The notes under the pieces: model-generated | What the model was told of the DNA's origin: nothing | The model's input: the letters and a program-made list of their open reading frames with translations, nothing else | Databases searched by the model: none | Position numbers and translations under genes: made by a program | Part shown: positions 28,170 through 39,198 of the stretch, piece by piece | Position numbering within the stretch: the stretch's first letter is position 1 | How the letters are laid out: every line of letters begins with the position of its first letter | Assembly: GCF_002102355.1 (NCBI RefSeq) | Contig: NZ_LQPT01000098.1 | Span: forward strand, 1 to 53,872 | Length of the DNA: 53,872 bases | Reading direction: 5' to 3' | From: Mycobacterium sherrisii | GTDB lineage: Bacteria; Actinomycetota; Actinomycetes; Mycobacteriales; Mycobacteriaceae

Positions 28170-29342
28170 ATGCCCGCACTCGATCAGGTATTCGCCGAAA
28201 TCGCCGAAGACTATCGCCGGCGTTTGGCCGACGGGCTGACCGAGCCGCCGCTGCGCGGGCTCAAGCTCGTCCGGGAACACCGGCTGGGTGCCGTGCGATT
28301 GGCCCGCGAACTAGGCGGTGCGGGCTACACCGTGCCGGAGTTCTTCGATCACCTCATCGCGCTGGCCGAGGCGGACCCGGACCTCGCGCACATCCTGCGG
28401 GTGCACCACGCGCTGGTCGAGGAACTGCAGGTCCAACCGAGCCGACCGGGCAGCGACCGGTGGATCGCGGTGGTCGCCGAGGGCGGGCTGATCGGCGGCG
28501 CCAACGCCGAACGAAGCCAGAAGTCGATCGGCGGCAACGACCGCGACACCCGGCTGGTGGCGACCGCCGACGGCCTGCGGTTGCGCGGCCAGAAGTTCTA
28601 CAGCACCGGCGCCCAGTTCTCCGACTATCTGCGCATCACCGCGCAGGGCGACGACGGCGCACCGACCGCCGTGGTGATACCCGTCGACCGGGCCGGCGTC
28701 GAGCACGTCGACGACTGGGACGGCATCGGTCAGCGCCAAACTGGCAGCGGCACAACGGTTTTCCACGATGTCGAGGTCGCGGCCGACGAGGTGTTCCCGC
28801 TGGGCGCCACGATCGGGTTGGACCGCGCCCGGGGCGCGTTGATGCAGCTGTATCTGCATGCGGTGGCCGCGGGGATCCTGCGGGCGTTGACGACCGACGC
28901 CGCGACGCTGGTCCGCGGGCGGCGCCGCACCTACACCTTCGCCAGCGTCGACCAGCCGACGGCCGATCCGCAGTTGCTGCAGGTGGTCGGGGAGATCGAC
29001 GCGGTGGCCTACGCCGCGCAGGCCCTGGTCCGCAGCGCGGCGGCCGAACTCGCCCCCGCGCTGCAGGCGGCCCGCACCACCGGGATCGACCCGGAATTGG
29101 AGAAGCGGTCCTCGATCGCGGCCGCCCGGGTCAAGGTCGCGATCCAGGAGCCGGCGCTGCGGGCGGCCTCGCGCGTCTTCGACGTCGGCGGCGCCTCGGC
29201 GATACAGGCGTCGGCGCTGTTGGATCGGCACTGGCGCAACCTGCGGACGCTGTTCTCGCACAACCCGACGGTGTACAAGGCGCGGGTGCTCGGCGACGTC
29301 GCCGTCAACGGTGCGGACCTGCCGGAAAGCAGCTTCTTCTGA
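28170..29342 (+). CDS. Acyl-CoA dehydrogenase-fold flavoprotein, DszC/SfnB-like
   Basis: 390 residues from ATG 28170 ([17 protein letters not shown]). The N-terminal helical domain, the central beta domain with [22 protein letters not shown] and [10 protein letters not shown], and the C-terminal helical bundle with the [30 protein letters not shown] ending (split here as in the fold) are all typical. Among acyl-CoA dehydrogenase-like enzymes, this ending and the early [13 protein letters not shown] point to the FMN-dependent monooxygenase-like branch (DszC, SfnB, nitroalkane and sulfone oxygenases) rather than fatty-acid oxidation. It interrupts the aro gene run and is not in the M. tuberculosis order as I recall it, so it is probably an accessory insertion. 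The substrate is unknown. Confidence 0.82.
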   Translation: MPALDQVFAEIAEDYRRRLADGLTEPPLRGLKLVREHRLGAVRLARELGGAGYTVPEFFDHLIALAEADPDLAHILRVHHALVEELQVQPSRPGSDRWIAVVAEGGLIGGANAERSQKSIGGNDRDTRLVATADGLRLRGQKFYSTGAQFSDYLRITAQGDDGAPTAVVIPVDRAGVEHVDDWDGIGQRQTGSGTTVFHDVEVAADEVFPLGATIGLDRARGALMQLYLHAVAAGILRALTTDAATLVRGRRRTYTFASVDQPTADPQLLQVVGEIDAVAYAAQALVRSAAAELAPALQAARTTGIDPELEKRSSIAAARVKVAIQEPALRAASRVFDVGGASAIQASALLDRHWRNLRTLFSHNPTVYKARVLGDVAVNGADLPESSFF

Positions 29343-29364
29343 CGCCCATGGGACAATGGCACGC

Positions 29365-30576
29365 GTGTTGCGTTGGATCACTGCCGGGGAGTCCCACGGC
29401 CGCGCGCTGATCGCCGTGGTCGAGGGCATGGTCGCCGGCGTAGAGGTCACCTCCACCGAAATCGCCGACCAATTGGCGCGTCGCCGCCTCGGCTACGGCC
29501 GCGGTGCCCGGATGGCCTTCGAGCGCGACGCGGTGACCGTGCTGGCCGGGGTGCGCCATGGCGTGACCCTGGGCGGGCCGATCGCGATCGAGATCGGTAA
29601 CACCGAGTGGCCGAAGTGGGAGACCGTGATGGCCACCGACCCGGTCGACCCGGCCGAGCTGGAGAACTCGGCGCGCAACGCGCCGCTCACCCGGCCGCGC
29701 CCCGGTCACGCCGACTACGCCGGGATGCTCAAGTACGGTTTCGACGACGCCCGGCCGGTACTGGAACGGGCCAGCGCGCGCGAGACCGCCGCCCGCGTCG
29801 CGGCCGGGACCGTCGCGCGGGCGTTCCTGCGACAGGCCCTCGGTGTTGAGGTGCTCTCCCACGTCGTCTCGATCGGCCCGTCGCGGCCCTACGAGGGCCC
29901 GCCGCCGGGGGCCGGCGACCTGGCCGCCATCGACGCCAGCCCGGTGCGTGCCTACGACAAGGCGGCCGAGGAGGCGATGATCGCCGAGATCGAAGCGGCG
30001 AAGAAGGACGGCGACACCCTGGGCGGGGTGGTGGAGGTGGTCGCGCTGGGCCTGCCCATCGGGCTGGGCTCGTTCACCAGCGGCGACAACCGCCTGGACA
30101 GCCAGCTGGCCGCCGCCGTGATGGGCATCCAGGCGATCAAGGGTGTGGAGATCGGCGACGGTTTTGCCACCGCCCGCCGGCGCGGCAGCCAGGCCCACGA
30201 CGAGATGTATCCCGGCCCGGACGGGGTGGTGCGCTCCACCAACCGCGCCGGTGGCCTGGAAGGCGGCATGACCAACGGCCAGGCCGTGCGGGTGCGGGCG
30301 GCGATGAAGCCCATCTCGACCGTGCCGCGGGCGCTGGCCACCGTCGACATGGCCACCGGCGACGAGGCCGTCGCGATCCACCAGCGCTCCGACGTGTGCG
30401 CGGTGCCGGCCGCCGGCGTCGTCGTCGAGACCATGGTGGCGCTGGTGTTGGCCCGCGCCGCGCTGGCCAAGTTCGGCGGGGATTCGCTGGCCGAGACCCG
30501 GCGCAACATCGAGGCCTACCAGCGTGCGGTCGCCGAGCGCGAGGCACCGGCGGCCCGCGCCCGGGCGTCCGGGTAG
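29365..30576 (+). CDS. aroC: Chorismate synthase
   Basis: 403 residues from GTG 29365 ([12 protein letters not shown]); ATG 29356 is three codons upstream and possible. It removes phosphate from EPSP to give chorismate, the last step of the shikimate pathway, using reduced FMN. The three family signatures are present: [18 protein letters not shown] at the N-terminus, the middle [22 protein letters not shown] block with R-G-S, and the late [19 protein letters not shown] block. The FMN-site region [11 protein letters not shown] is intact. It begins the aroC-aroK-aroB-aroQ operon. It matches Rv2540c (called aroF there). Confidence 0.97.
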   Translation: MLRWITAGESHGRALIAVVEGMVAGVEVTSTEIADQLARRRLGYGRGARMAFERDAVTVLAGVRHGVTLGGPIAIEIGNTEWPKWETVMATDPVDPAELENSARNAPLTRPRPGHADYAGMLKYGFDDARPVLERASARETAARVAAGTVARAFLRQALGVEVLSHVVSIGPSRPYEGPPPGAGDLAAIDASPVRAYDKAAEEAMIAEIEAAKKDGDTLGGVVEVVALGLPIGLGSFTSGDNRLDSQLAAAVMGIQAIKGVEIGDGFATARRRGSQAHDEMYPGPDGVVRSTNRAGGLEGGMTNGQAVRVRAAMKPISTVPRALATVDMATGDEAVAIHQRSDVCAVPAAGVVVETMVALVLARAALAKFGGDSLAETRRNIEAYQRAVAEREAPAARARASG

Positions 30577-30583
30577 GCGCACC

Positions 30584-32650
<2,067 letters not shown>

Positions 32651-32654
<4 letters not shown>

Positions 32655-33346
32655 TTCTTCTTGTCCGGGTCGGGGTCGGTCCGAATCACTTCGGTCTTGG
32701 CGTCGTCGGAAACCGTGGGGATCGATTCGGTGGGGGCGCCCCAGCGGCCGGTCGGGATCGTCTCGGTGGGCGCCTCGCGTTCGGCCGTGGCCACCGACGA
32801 GGTCGGGGCCTCGGCCTGCGCCTCGGGATGCTGGGCCGGGATTTCACCGGTCGGCGCGTCGTCGGCGCGAGCCGCGGCGAACACGTCGGTGTCGGCCCGC
32901 TCGGTGGCGGCTTCGCGGTCGGCGGGCGGATTGCGGTCCACCCGCCAACGGCCGACGGCCACCCCGATGATCCCGGGCAGGAACACGCACAGCGCGGTGA
33001 ACGCGGCGAACGTCGTCAACTCGTTGATCAGCCCGCCGGTGTAGAGGCCCTTGTAGAACAGCGCGATGAGCCAGGAGACGGCGCCGCTGAGCACCCCGGC
33101 GACCAGGCCGGCCAGCAGCCACGTCATCGCCAGGTCGGCGCGGCGGTCCGGGTCGGCGTGGGCCCGGGCGTCGGCGCGTCCGTCCAGCAGGCCCCACACG
33201 ACCACGCCGACGATGAACAGCAGCAGCAGTACCACGCTCACCAGGCCGGCCTGGGTCTGCCAGGCGTTGATGATTGCCCCCTGAAACAACCGGACGACCA
33301 CCATCGCCGCGGCGAACGCCAAGCCCCGCACCATCCAGTTACTCAT
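32651..33346 (-). CDS. Four-helix membrane protein (B-4DMT transporter-like)
   Basis: 231 residues from ATG 33346. Four hydrophobic segments (about 7-25, 37-57, 74-97, 107-130) are followed by a cytoplasmic acidic tail of about 100 residues. The tail contains short repeats of the type APTxx[17 protein letters not shown], rich in threonine, which could be phosphorylated by Ser/Thr kinases. The family occurs only in actinobacteria and is named as a putative transporter by fold only. The first methionine is taken at [11 protein letters not shown] because the codon further upstream is a TTG. It matches Rv2536. Confidence 0.82.
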
Positions 33347-33379
33347 GGGCAATCAGCGTAGCGAGTACCGTCGTGAGTC

Positions 33380-34495
33380 GTGACACATTCCCAGCGTCGA
33401 GACAAGCTAAAAACCCAGATCGGTGCCGGTGGGCTGGACGCGTTGCTGGTCACGGACCTGAATAACGTCCGCTATTTGTCCGGTTTCTCCGGCTCCAACG
33501 GCGCGTTGCTGGTCTTCGCTGACGATCGCGACGCCGTTTTGGCCACCGACGGCCGCTACCGCACCCAGGCCGCGGAGCAGGCGCCCGATCTCGAGGTCGC
33601 GATCGAACGCGCCGTGGCCGGCTACCTGGCGGGTCGGGCGGCCGAATCCGGCGTGTCCAAGCTGGGCTTCGAAAGCAACGTAGTGACCGTCGACGGGTTC
33701 GACGCGCTGCGCGGGGAAGTCGAGGAGCACGGCGGAACGACCGAGCTGGTGCGCGCCGCCGGAGCGGTCGAGACGCTGCGCGAGATCAAGGACGCCGGCG
33801 AGGTGGCGCTGCTGCGGCTGGCCTGCGAGGCCGCCGACGCCGCGCTGCACGAACTGGTGGCCCGCGGTGGGCTGCGGCCCGGCCGGACCGAGCGCCAGGT
33901 CAGCCGCGAGCTGGAGGCGTTGATGCTCGATCACGGCGCCGACGGGATTTCCTTCGAGACGATCGTGGCGGCCGGCCCGCATTCGGCGATCCCGCACCAC
34001 CGGCCGACCGACGCGGTGCTCGCCGACGGCGATTTCGTCAAGATCGACTTCGGCGCCCTGTTCGCCGGCTATCACTCCGACATGACCCGCACCTTCGTGC
34101 TGGGCAAGGCCGCGGATTGGCAGCTGGAGATCTATGCCCTGGTCGCCGAGGCGCAGCGGGCCGGGCGGGAGGCGTTGCGGCCGGGCGCCGAGCTGCGCGA
34201 GGTGGACGGCGCGGCGCGGCGGCTGATCGCCGACGCGGGCTACGGCGACCATTTCGGTCATGGTCTGGGGCACGGGGTGGGCCTGGAGATCCACGAGGCG
34301 CCCGGGATCGGCGCGACCTCGACCGGGACGCTGCTGGCGGGATCCGTCGTGACGGTCGAGCCCGGTGTCTACCTGCCCGGCCGCGGCGGGGTGCGCATCG
34401 AGGACACCCTGGTGGTGGGTTCGGATGACGCGCATGCGACGACCACGCCGGACCTGCTGACGCGGTTCCCCAAGGAGCTGGCGGTTCTGACTTAG
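33380..34495 (+). CDS. pepQ: Xaa-Pro dipeptidase/aminopeptidase, M24 family
   Basis: 371 residues from GTG 33380. It hydrolyses X-Pro peptide bonds with two metal ions. The N-terminal creatinase-like domain (about 1-130) begins with RYLSGFSGSNGALLVF. The pita-bread domain carries the ligands: the aspartates in KIDFGALFAGYHSDMTR, the histidine in HFGHGLGHGVGLEIHEAP, and the glutamates in VTVEPGVYLP and GVRIEDTLVV. All five ligand positions are present, so it should be active. It is followed by efp after 83 bases. It matches Rv2535c. Confidence 0.94.
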   Translation: MTHSQRRDKLKTQIGAGGLDALLVTDLNNVRYLSGFSGSNGALLVFADDRDAVLATDGRYRTQAAEQAPDLEVAIERAVAGYLAGRAAESGVSKLGFESNVVTVDGFDALRGEVEEHGGTTELVRAAGAVETLREIKDAGEVALLRLACEAADAALHELVARGGLRPGRTERQVSRELEALMLDHGADGISFETIVAAGPHSAIPHHRPTDAVLADGDFVKIDFGALFAGYHSDMTRTFVLGKAADWQLEIYALVAEAQRAGREALRPGAELREVDGAARRLIADAGYGDHFGHGLGHGVGLEIHEAPGIGATSTGTLLAGSVVTVEPGVYLPGRGGVRIEDTLVVGSDDAHATTTPDLLTRFPKELAVLT

Positions 34496-34578
34496 CTGGT
34501 GCCGAGGGCAGCGCGTAAGCTGCATCCGGGCCCGGCTCGGCCCTGAAAATCCGTCATTCTGTAGGAGATAGACCGACT

Positions 34579-35142
34579 GTGGCAACGACTGCCGACTTCA
34601 AGAACGGACTGGTGCTGGTGATCGACGGCCAGCTATGGCAGATCACCGAGTTCCAGCACGTCAAACCGGGTAAGGGTCCGGCTTTCGTGCGCACCAAGCT
34701 GAAGAACGTGCTGTCGGGCAAGGTCGTCGACAAGACCTACAACGCCGGGGTGAAGGTCGACACGGCCACGGTCGACCGGCGCGACGCCACGTATCTGTAT
34801 CGCGACGGCTCGGACTTCGTGTTCATGGACAGCCAGGACTACGAGCAGCACCCGCTGCCCGAGTCCCTGGTCGGCGACGCGGCCCGGTTCCTGCTGGAGG
34901 GTCTGCCGGTGCAGATCGCGTTCCACGACGGCGCCCCGCTGTACCTCGAACTGCCGGTGTCGGTCGAGCTCGTGGTCACCCACACCGAGCCCGGGCTGCA
35001 GGGCGACCGGTCCAGCGCCGGCACCAAGCCGGCGACGGTGGAGACGGGCGCGGAACTGCAGGTGCCGTTGTTCATCAACACCGGCGACAAGCTGAAGGTG
35101 GATTCCCGCGACGGCAGTTACCTGGGCCGGGTCAATAGCTGA
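34579..35142 (+). CDS. efp: Translation elongation factor P
   Basis: 187 residues from GTG 34579, with AGGAGA about ten bases upstream. EF-P helps ribosomes through polyproline stretches. Domain I has the tip loop [12 protein letters not shown] with K32, the residue that is modified in some bacteria; no efpA/yeaZ-type modification gene is in the window, as expected for actinobacteria. The two C-terminal OB domains end with [18 protein letters not shown] and [13 protein letters not shown], the family signature. nusB starts two bases after its stop. It matches Rv2534c. Confidence 0.97.
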   Translation: MATTADFKNGLVLVIDGQLWQITEFQHVKPGKGPAFVRTKLKNVLSGKVVDKTYNAGVKVDTATVDRRDATYLYRDGSDFVFMDSQDYEQHPLPESLVGDAARFLLEGLPVQIAFHDGAPLYLELPVSVELVVTHTEPGLQGDRSSAGTKPATVETGAELQVPLFINTGDKLKVDSRDGSYLGRVNS

Positions 35143-35144
35143 CC

Positions 35145-35630
35145 ATGCCGGACGGTAAACCGCCGAGGCCCGCCAAAGGACGCCACCACGCCCGCAAGCG
35201 CGCGGTGGACCTGCTGTTCGAAGCCGAGGCGCGCGGTTTGACTCCCGTCGAGGTGGCCGACACCCGCATCGCGCTGGCCCAGTCGAATCCCGACGTCAAA
35301 CCGCTGCACCCCTACACCGTCGCGGTCGCGCACGGCGTCGGCGATCAGCTGGCCCACATCGACGACCTGATCAGCACCCACCTGCAGGGCTGGACGCTGG
35401 ATCGATTGCCCGCGGTCGACCGCGCGATCCTGCGCGTGGCGGTGTGGGAGCTGCTGCACGCCGACGACGTGCCGGAACCGGTGGCCGTCGACGAGGCGGT
35501 GCAGCTGGCCAAGGAGCTGTCCACCGACGAGTCGCCGGCCTTCATCAACGGCGTGCTCGGCCAGGTGATGTTGGTGACGCCGCAGATCCGGACGGCGGCC
35601 CAGGCCGTGCGGGGCCGCCGGGAGACGTGA
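35145..35630 (+). CDS. nusB: Transcription antitermination protein NusB
   Basis: 161 residues from ATG 35145, two bases after efp. NusB binds boxA RNA with NusE (S10) during rRNA transcription. The arginine-rich start [21 protein letters not shown], and the helical [20 protein letters not shown] and [29 protein letters not shown], are the family core. Length is normal for mycobacteria. Its TGA overlaps a GTG that could start a 31-residue frame. It matches Rv2533c. Confidence 0.96.
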   Translation: MPDGKPPRPAKGRHHARKRAVDLLFEAEARGLTPVEVADTRIALAQSNPDVKPLHPYTVAVAHGVGDQLAHIDDLISTHLQGWTLDRLPAVDRAILRVAVWELLHADDVPEPVAVDEAVQLAKELSTDESPAFINGVLGQVMLVTPQIRTAAQAVRGRRET

Positions 35631-35722
35631 GCAGCGACGAACCGATCGCTGAACATCCCGTCGATCCTGAGCAAAAAGATGACCGCGGCCGACCGGACCG
35701 GATAACAATGGAGCTGGACTGA
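35627..35722 (+). CDS. Possible 31-residue protein after nusB
   Basis: A frame of 31 residues begins at GTG 35627 with a GTGA overlap of the nusB stop, the same kind of junction used by real genes elsewhere in this window. It is strongly acidic, and ends with [11 protein letters not shown] do not recognise it. M. tuberculosis also has a small hypothetical gene (Rv2532c) at this place, so this may be a short version or a remnant. Coding status cannot be settled from sequence alone. Confidence 0.4.
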   Translation: MSSDEPIAEHPVDPEQKDDRGRPDRITMELD

Positions 35723-35757
35723 CGGCAGCAAATCCGCGCCAAAGAACAGGTGGCGAC

Positions 35758-38604
35758 ATGAATCCCTACAGTGCCGGCCCGCGACGACTGCATGTCTCCG
35801 CGCTGGCGGCGGTGGCGAATCCGTCCTACACGCGCGTGGACACCTGGAACCTGCTTGACGACGCTTGTCGGCACCTGGCCGAGGTCGACCTGGCCGGGCT
35901 GGACAAGACGCACGAGCTGGCCAAGGTCCGGCGATTGATGGATCGTCTGGCTGCCTACGAGCGGTACTGGCTGTATCCGGGCGCGGAGAACCTGGCAACC
36001 TTTCGCGCCCACCTGGAAAGCCTGTCCACGGTGCGACTCGCCGAAGAGGTGTCGCTGGCGGTGCGTTTGCTCAGCGAATATGGCGACCGCACAGCACTTT
36101 TCAACACTTCCGCGCCGCTGGCCGACCAGGAGCTGGTGGCCCAGGCCAAGCAGCAACAGTTCTATACCGTGTTGCTCGCCGACGACTCGCCCAACACCGG
36201 ACCCGATTGCCTGGCCGAGGCACTGCGCGACCTGCGTTCCCAGTCCGAGGATGTCCAGTTCGAGCTGCTGGTGGTGACGAGCGTCGAGGACGCCATCACC
36301 GCGGTCGCCCTGAACGGCGAAATCCAGGCCGCGATCATCCGCCACGACGTGTCGTTGCGCTCGCGTGACCGGGTGCCGTTGATGAACACCCTGCTGGGCG
36401 CCACCAAAGATGCGGTGAGTCGCGACTGCGGCAGCGACTGCATCGAATGCGGCGCCTGGATTCGCGAGCTGCGGCCGCACATCGACCTTTATCTGCTCAC
36501 CGACGAGTCCATCGCGGCCGGCAGCGACGAGGAAAACGACGTTTACGATCGGACGTTCTACCGCCTCAACGACGTCACCGACCTGTACAGCACGGTGGTG
36601 GCCGGATTGCGGAACCGTTTCGCCACACCGTTTTTCGACGCCCTGCGCGCGTACGCCGGAGCGCCGGTCGGTCAATTCCACGCGCTGCCGGTGGCCCGCG
36701 GCGCCAGCGTCTTCAACTCGCGTTCGCTGCAGGACATGGGAGAGTTCTACGGCCGCAACATCTTCATGGCCGAGACCTCGACCACCTCGGGTGGTCTGGA
36801 CTCGCTGCTCGACCCGCACGGCAACATCAAGAAGGCGATGGACAAGGCCGCGCACACCTGGAACTCCCACCAGACCTACTTCGTCACCAACGGCACCTCG
36901 ACCGCCAACAAGATCGTCGTGCAGTCGTTGACCCGGCCCGGTGACATCGTGCTGATCGACCGTAACTGCCACAAGTCGCACCACTACGGCCTGGTGCTGG
37001 CCGGCGCCTACCCGCTGTACCTGGATGCCTACCCGCTGCCGCAGTTCGCCATCTACGGTGCCGTGCCACTGCAGACGATCAAAAAGGCGTTGCTCGAACT
37101 CGAAGAGGCCGGCCAGCTGGACAAGGTGCGGATGCTGTTGCTCACCAACTGCATCTTCGACGGTGTCGTCTACAACCCGCAGCGGGTGATGGAGGAGGTG
37201 CTGGCGATCAAGCCGGATATCTGCTTCTTGTGGGACGAGGCATGGTACGCCTTCGCCACGGCCGTGCCGTGGGCCCGGCAGCGCACGGCGATGGTGGCCG
37301 CGGAACGTCTCGAGCAGCTGCTGGCATCACCGGAATACGCTGTGCAGTACCGCAATTGGGCCGCATCCATGGATGCCATCCCGCGATCGGAGTGGGTGAA
37401 CCACCGGCTGTTGCCCGACCCGACCCGGGCGCGGGTGCGGGTGTATGCGACGCACTCCACGCACAAGTCGCTGTCGGCGTTTCGGCAGGCGTCGATGATT
37501 CACGTCCGCGACCGGGATTTCAATTCGCGGGCCCGCGACGCGTTCGGTGAGGCGTTTTTGACCCACACCTCGACGTCGCCGAACCAGCAGCTGCTGGCCT
37601 CGCTGGATCTGGCCCGCCGGCAGGTCGACATCGAGGGCTTCCAGTTGGTCCGGCAGGTCTACGACATGGCGCTGGTGTTTCGGCACCGTGTCCGCAAGGA
37701 CCGGCTGATCAGCAAGTGGTTTCGCATTCTCGACGAATCCGACCTGGTGCCCGAGGAATTCCGGGCCTCCGCGGTCAGCTCGTACCGGGAGGTGCGCCAG
37801 GGCGCGCTGGCCGAGTGGAACGAGGCGTGGCGCTCCGACCAGTTCGTGTTGGACCCGACCCGCGTCACCCTGTTTTTGGGCAATACCGGGATGAACGGGT
37901 ACGACTTCCGCGAGAAGATCCTGATGGAGCGCTTCGGGATCCAGATCAACAAGACCTCGATCAACAGCGTGCTGCTGATCTTCACGATCGGGGTCACCTG
38001 GTCGAGCGTGCACCACCTGCTCGACGTGCTGCGCCGGGTGGCGACCGACCTCGATCGGGAGCGGGAACTGGCCAGCGCCGCCGACTGGTCCCTGCATCAG
38101 CGACGTGTCGAGGAACTCACCGAGGATCTGCCGCACCTGCCCGACTTCAGCGAGTTCGACATCGCGTTCAAACCGGTGGACTCGTGCGCGTTCGGTGACA
38201 TGCGCTCGGCGTTCTACGCCGGTTACGAGGAGTCCGACCGGGAGTACGTGCAGATCGGCAGCGCCGGTCGGCGAATCGCCGAGGGCCGCAAGCTGGTGTC
38301 GACCACGTTCGTGGTGCCTTACCCGCCGGGCTTTCCCGTCCTGGTTCCGGGTCAGGTGGTGTCCAAGGAGATTTTGTATTTCCTGGCCCAGCTCGACGTC
38401 AAGGAAATCCACGGCTACAACCCGGAACTCGGCCTGTCGGTGTTCACCGCCGAGGCGCTGGCCCGGCTGGAGGCCCAGCGCAGCGCGGCGGCCGCCGCGG
38501 TCGGCACCGCCTACCCGTCGTTCGAGTTGCCCGCGGACCCGTCGGTGCTCAATGGGGCGCGCAACGGGGACCGCGTCCGGCACCCCGTCGGCGAGGACGC
38601 GTGA
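35758..38604 (+). CDS. Orn/Lys/Arg-type PLP amino acid decarboxylase
   Basis: 948 residues from ATG 35758. It probably decarboxylates a basic amino acid to a polyamine or related amine. The N-terminal 240 residues contain a receiver-like wing domain (RDLRSQSEDVQFELLVV). The PLP fold-type I core shows YFVTNGTSTANKIVVQ, DRNCHKSHHYGLVLAG, CFLWDEAWYAFA and ATHSTHKSLSAFRQ with the Schiff-base lysine K570. The C-terminal domain has VVPYPPGFPVLVPGQ, typical of the family. It is about 200 residues longer than the inducible E. coli enzymes. It matches Rv2531c and stands alone downstream of the efp-nusB run. The exact amino acid cannot be told. Confidence 0.92.
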   Translation: MNPYSAGPRRLHVSALAAVANPSYTRVDTWNLLDDACRHLAEVDLAGLDKTHELAKVRRLMDRLAAYERYWLYPGAENLATFRAHLESLSTVRLAEEVSLAVRLLSEYGDRTALFNTSAPLADQELVAQAKQQQFYTVLLADDSPNTGPDCLAEALRDLRSQSEDVQFELLVVTSVEDAITAVALNGEIQAAIIRHDVSLRSRDRVPLMNTLLGATKDAVSRDCGSDCIECGAWIRELRPHIDLYLLTDESIAAGSDEENDVYDRTFYRLNDVTDLYSTVVAGLRNRFATPFFDALRAYAGAPVGQFHALPVARGASVFNSRSLQDMGEFYGRNIFMAETSTTSGGLDSLLDPHGNIKKAMDKAAHTWNSHQTYFVTNGTSTANKIVVQSLTRPGDIVLIDRNCHKSHHYGLVLAGAYPLYLDAYPLPQFAIYGAVPLQTIKKALLELEEAGQLDKVRMLLLTNCIFDGVVYNPQRVMEEVLAIKPDICFLWDEAWYAFATAVPWARQRTAMVAAERLEQLLASPEYAVQYRNWAASMDAIPRSEWVNHRLLPDPTRARVRVYATHSTHKSLSAFRQASMIHVRDRDFNSRARDAFGEAFLTHTSTSPNQQLLASLDLARRQVDIEGFQLVRQVYDMALVFRHRVRKDRLISKWFRILDESDLVPEEFRASAVSSYREVRQGALAEWNEAWRSDQFVLDPTRVTLFLGNTGMNGYDFREKILMERFGIQINKTSINSVLLIFTIGVTWSSVHHLLDVLRRVATDLDRERELASAADWSLHQRRVEELTEDLPHLPDFSEFDIAFKPVDSCAFGDMRSAFYAGYEESDREYVQIGSAGRRIAEGRKLVSTTFVVPYPPGFPVLVPGQVVSKEILYFLAQLDVKEIHGYNPELGLSVFTAEALARLEAQRSAAAAAVGTAYPSFELPADPSVLNGARNGDRVRHPVGEDA

Positions 38605-38609
38605 GCGCC

Positions 38610-38948
38610 TCACCCGCAGGAGGACCTGCCGTTGTGCCCGCCTTCGAGCGACAACTCGGCCGCTCTCCGGCGCAGCGCCAGCACCCGGCGGTGAATTCGG
38701 TGCTCGGTGCCGCGGGGCATACAGCCGGGGCCGTACCGGCCGCGCGCTAGCCGCACCACCCGGCCGTAGCGCCGTTCCCAGCGCAGCGCGTCGGAGATCG
38801 ACTTCGCCGCCCGCTCACCTGCGTCGAAGTTGTGATAGCGCAACGCCCGGATCAGCTCTTGCACCGTCGTCGTTCCGTGCAGGGCGAGATGCCAGGTCAA
38901 CACGTACCGGAGTTCGGTTCCGCGCAGCCGCAGCGAAGTGGTCGTCAT
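38610..38948 (-). CDS. Small winged-helix-like protein of unknown function
   Basis: 112 residues from ATG 38948. The first 70 residues (LRYVLTWHLALHGTTTVQEL, then SISDALRWERRYGRVVRL and ARGRYGPG) read as a winged helix: helix, short turn, recognition helix and a basic wing. This resembles the DNA-binding part of AbiEi-type antitoxins and of some small mycobacterial regulators. The last 35 residues are arginine-rich (HRIHRRVLALRRRAAEL). No toxin-like partner gene is adjacent. Its upstream region and the end of its coding region hold the two arms of a perfect 26-bp inverted repeat. Function is unknown; the DNA-binding call is by pattern only. Confidence 0.6.
   Translation of the reverse strand: MTTTSLRLRGTELRYVLTWHLALHGTTTVQELIRALRYHNFDAGERAAKSISDALRWERRYGRVVRLARGRYGPGCMPRGTEHRIHRRVLALRRRAAELSLEGGHNGRSSCG
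38630..38655 (+). repeat. 26-bp inverted repeat, left arm
   Basis: This arm begins C-GTTGTGCCCGCC and ends GAGCGACAAC. It is the exact reverse complement of 38985-39010. It lies inside the 3' part of the winged-helix-like gene and encodes the LEGGHN residues of its tail. The arm is itself partly symmetrical (GTTGT at one end, ACAAC at the other). Confidence 0.95.
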
Positions 38949-38984
38949 GCCCGCGACTGTCCCATCCGGTCCTGACACGCACGC

Positions 38985-39010
38985 GTTGTCGCTCGAAGGC
39001 GGGCACAACG
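38985..39010 (-). repeat. 26-bp inverted repeat, right arm
   Basis: This arm starts GTTGTCGCTCGAAGG and ends GCACAAC-G, and is the exact reverse complement of 38630-38655. It lies 36 bases upstream of the start of the winged-helix-like gene, in its likely promoter region. The two arms enclose 329 bases. No flanking target duplication is evident. Confidence 0.95.
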
Positions 39011-39198
39011 CGGCATCCCTAACTTCGGCTCACCGGGATCGCAAAGACCGTGCGTTTGCCCAGGTGGCGTAATAGCCCTCGGGGCCCCGGTTTGCGCTGG
39101 TCGGCGGCGAAAGGCACCCGGCGGAATACGTCGGCCCGCCGCCGCCGGCGCCGACCGCGAGCCCAAAATGTGCCGCTGAGCTGCGTTAGCGTGGCGGC

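Noticed and set aside
38610-39010. Complete insertion sequence
   Set aside because: The 26-bp inverted repeats look like terminal repeats, but the enclosed gene is too small for a transposase and no target duplication is visible.
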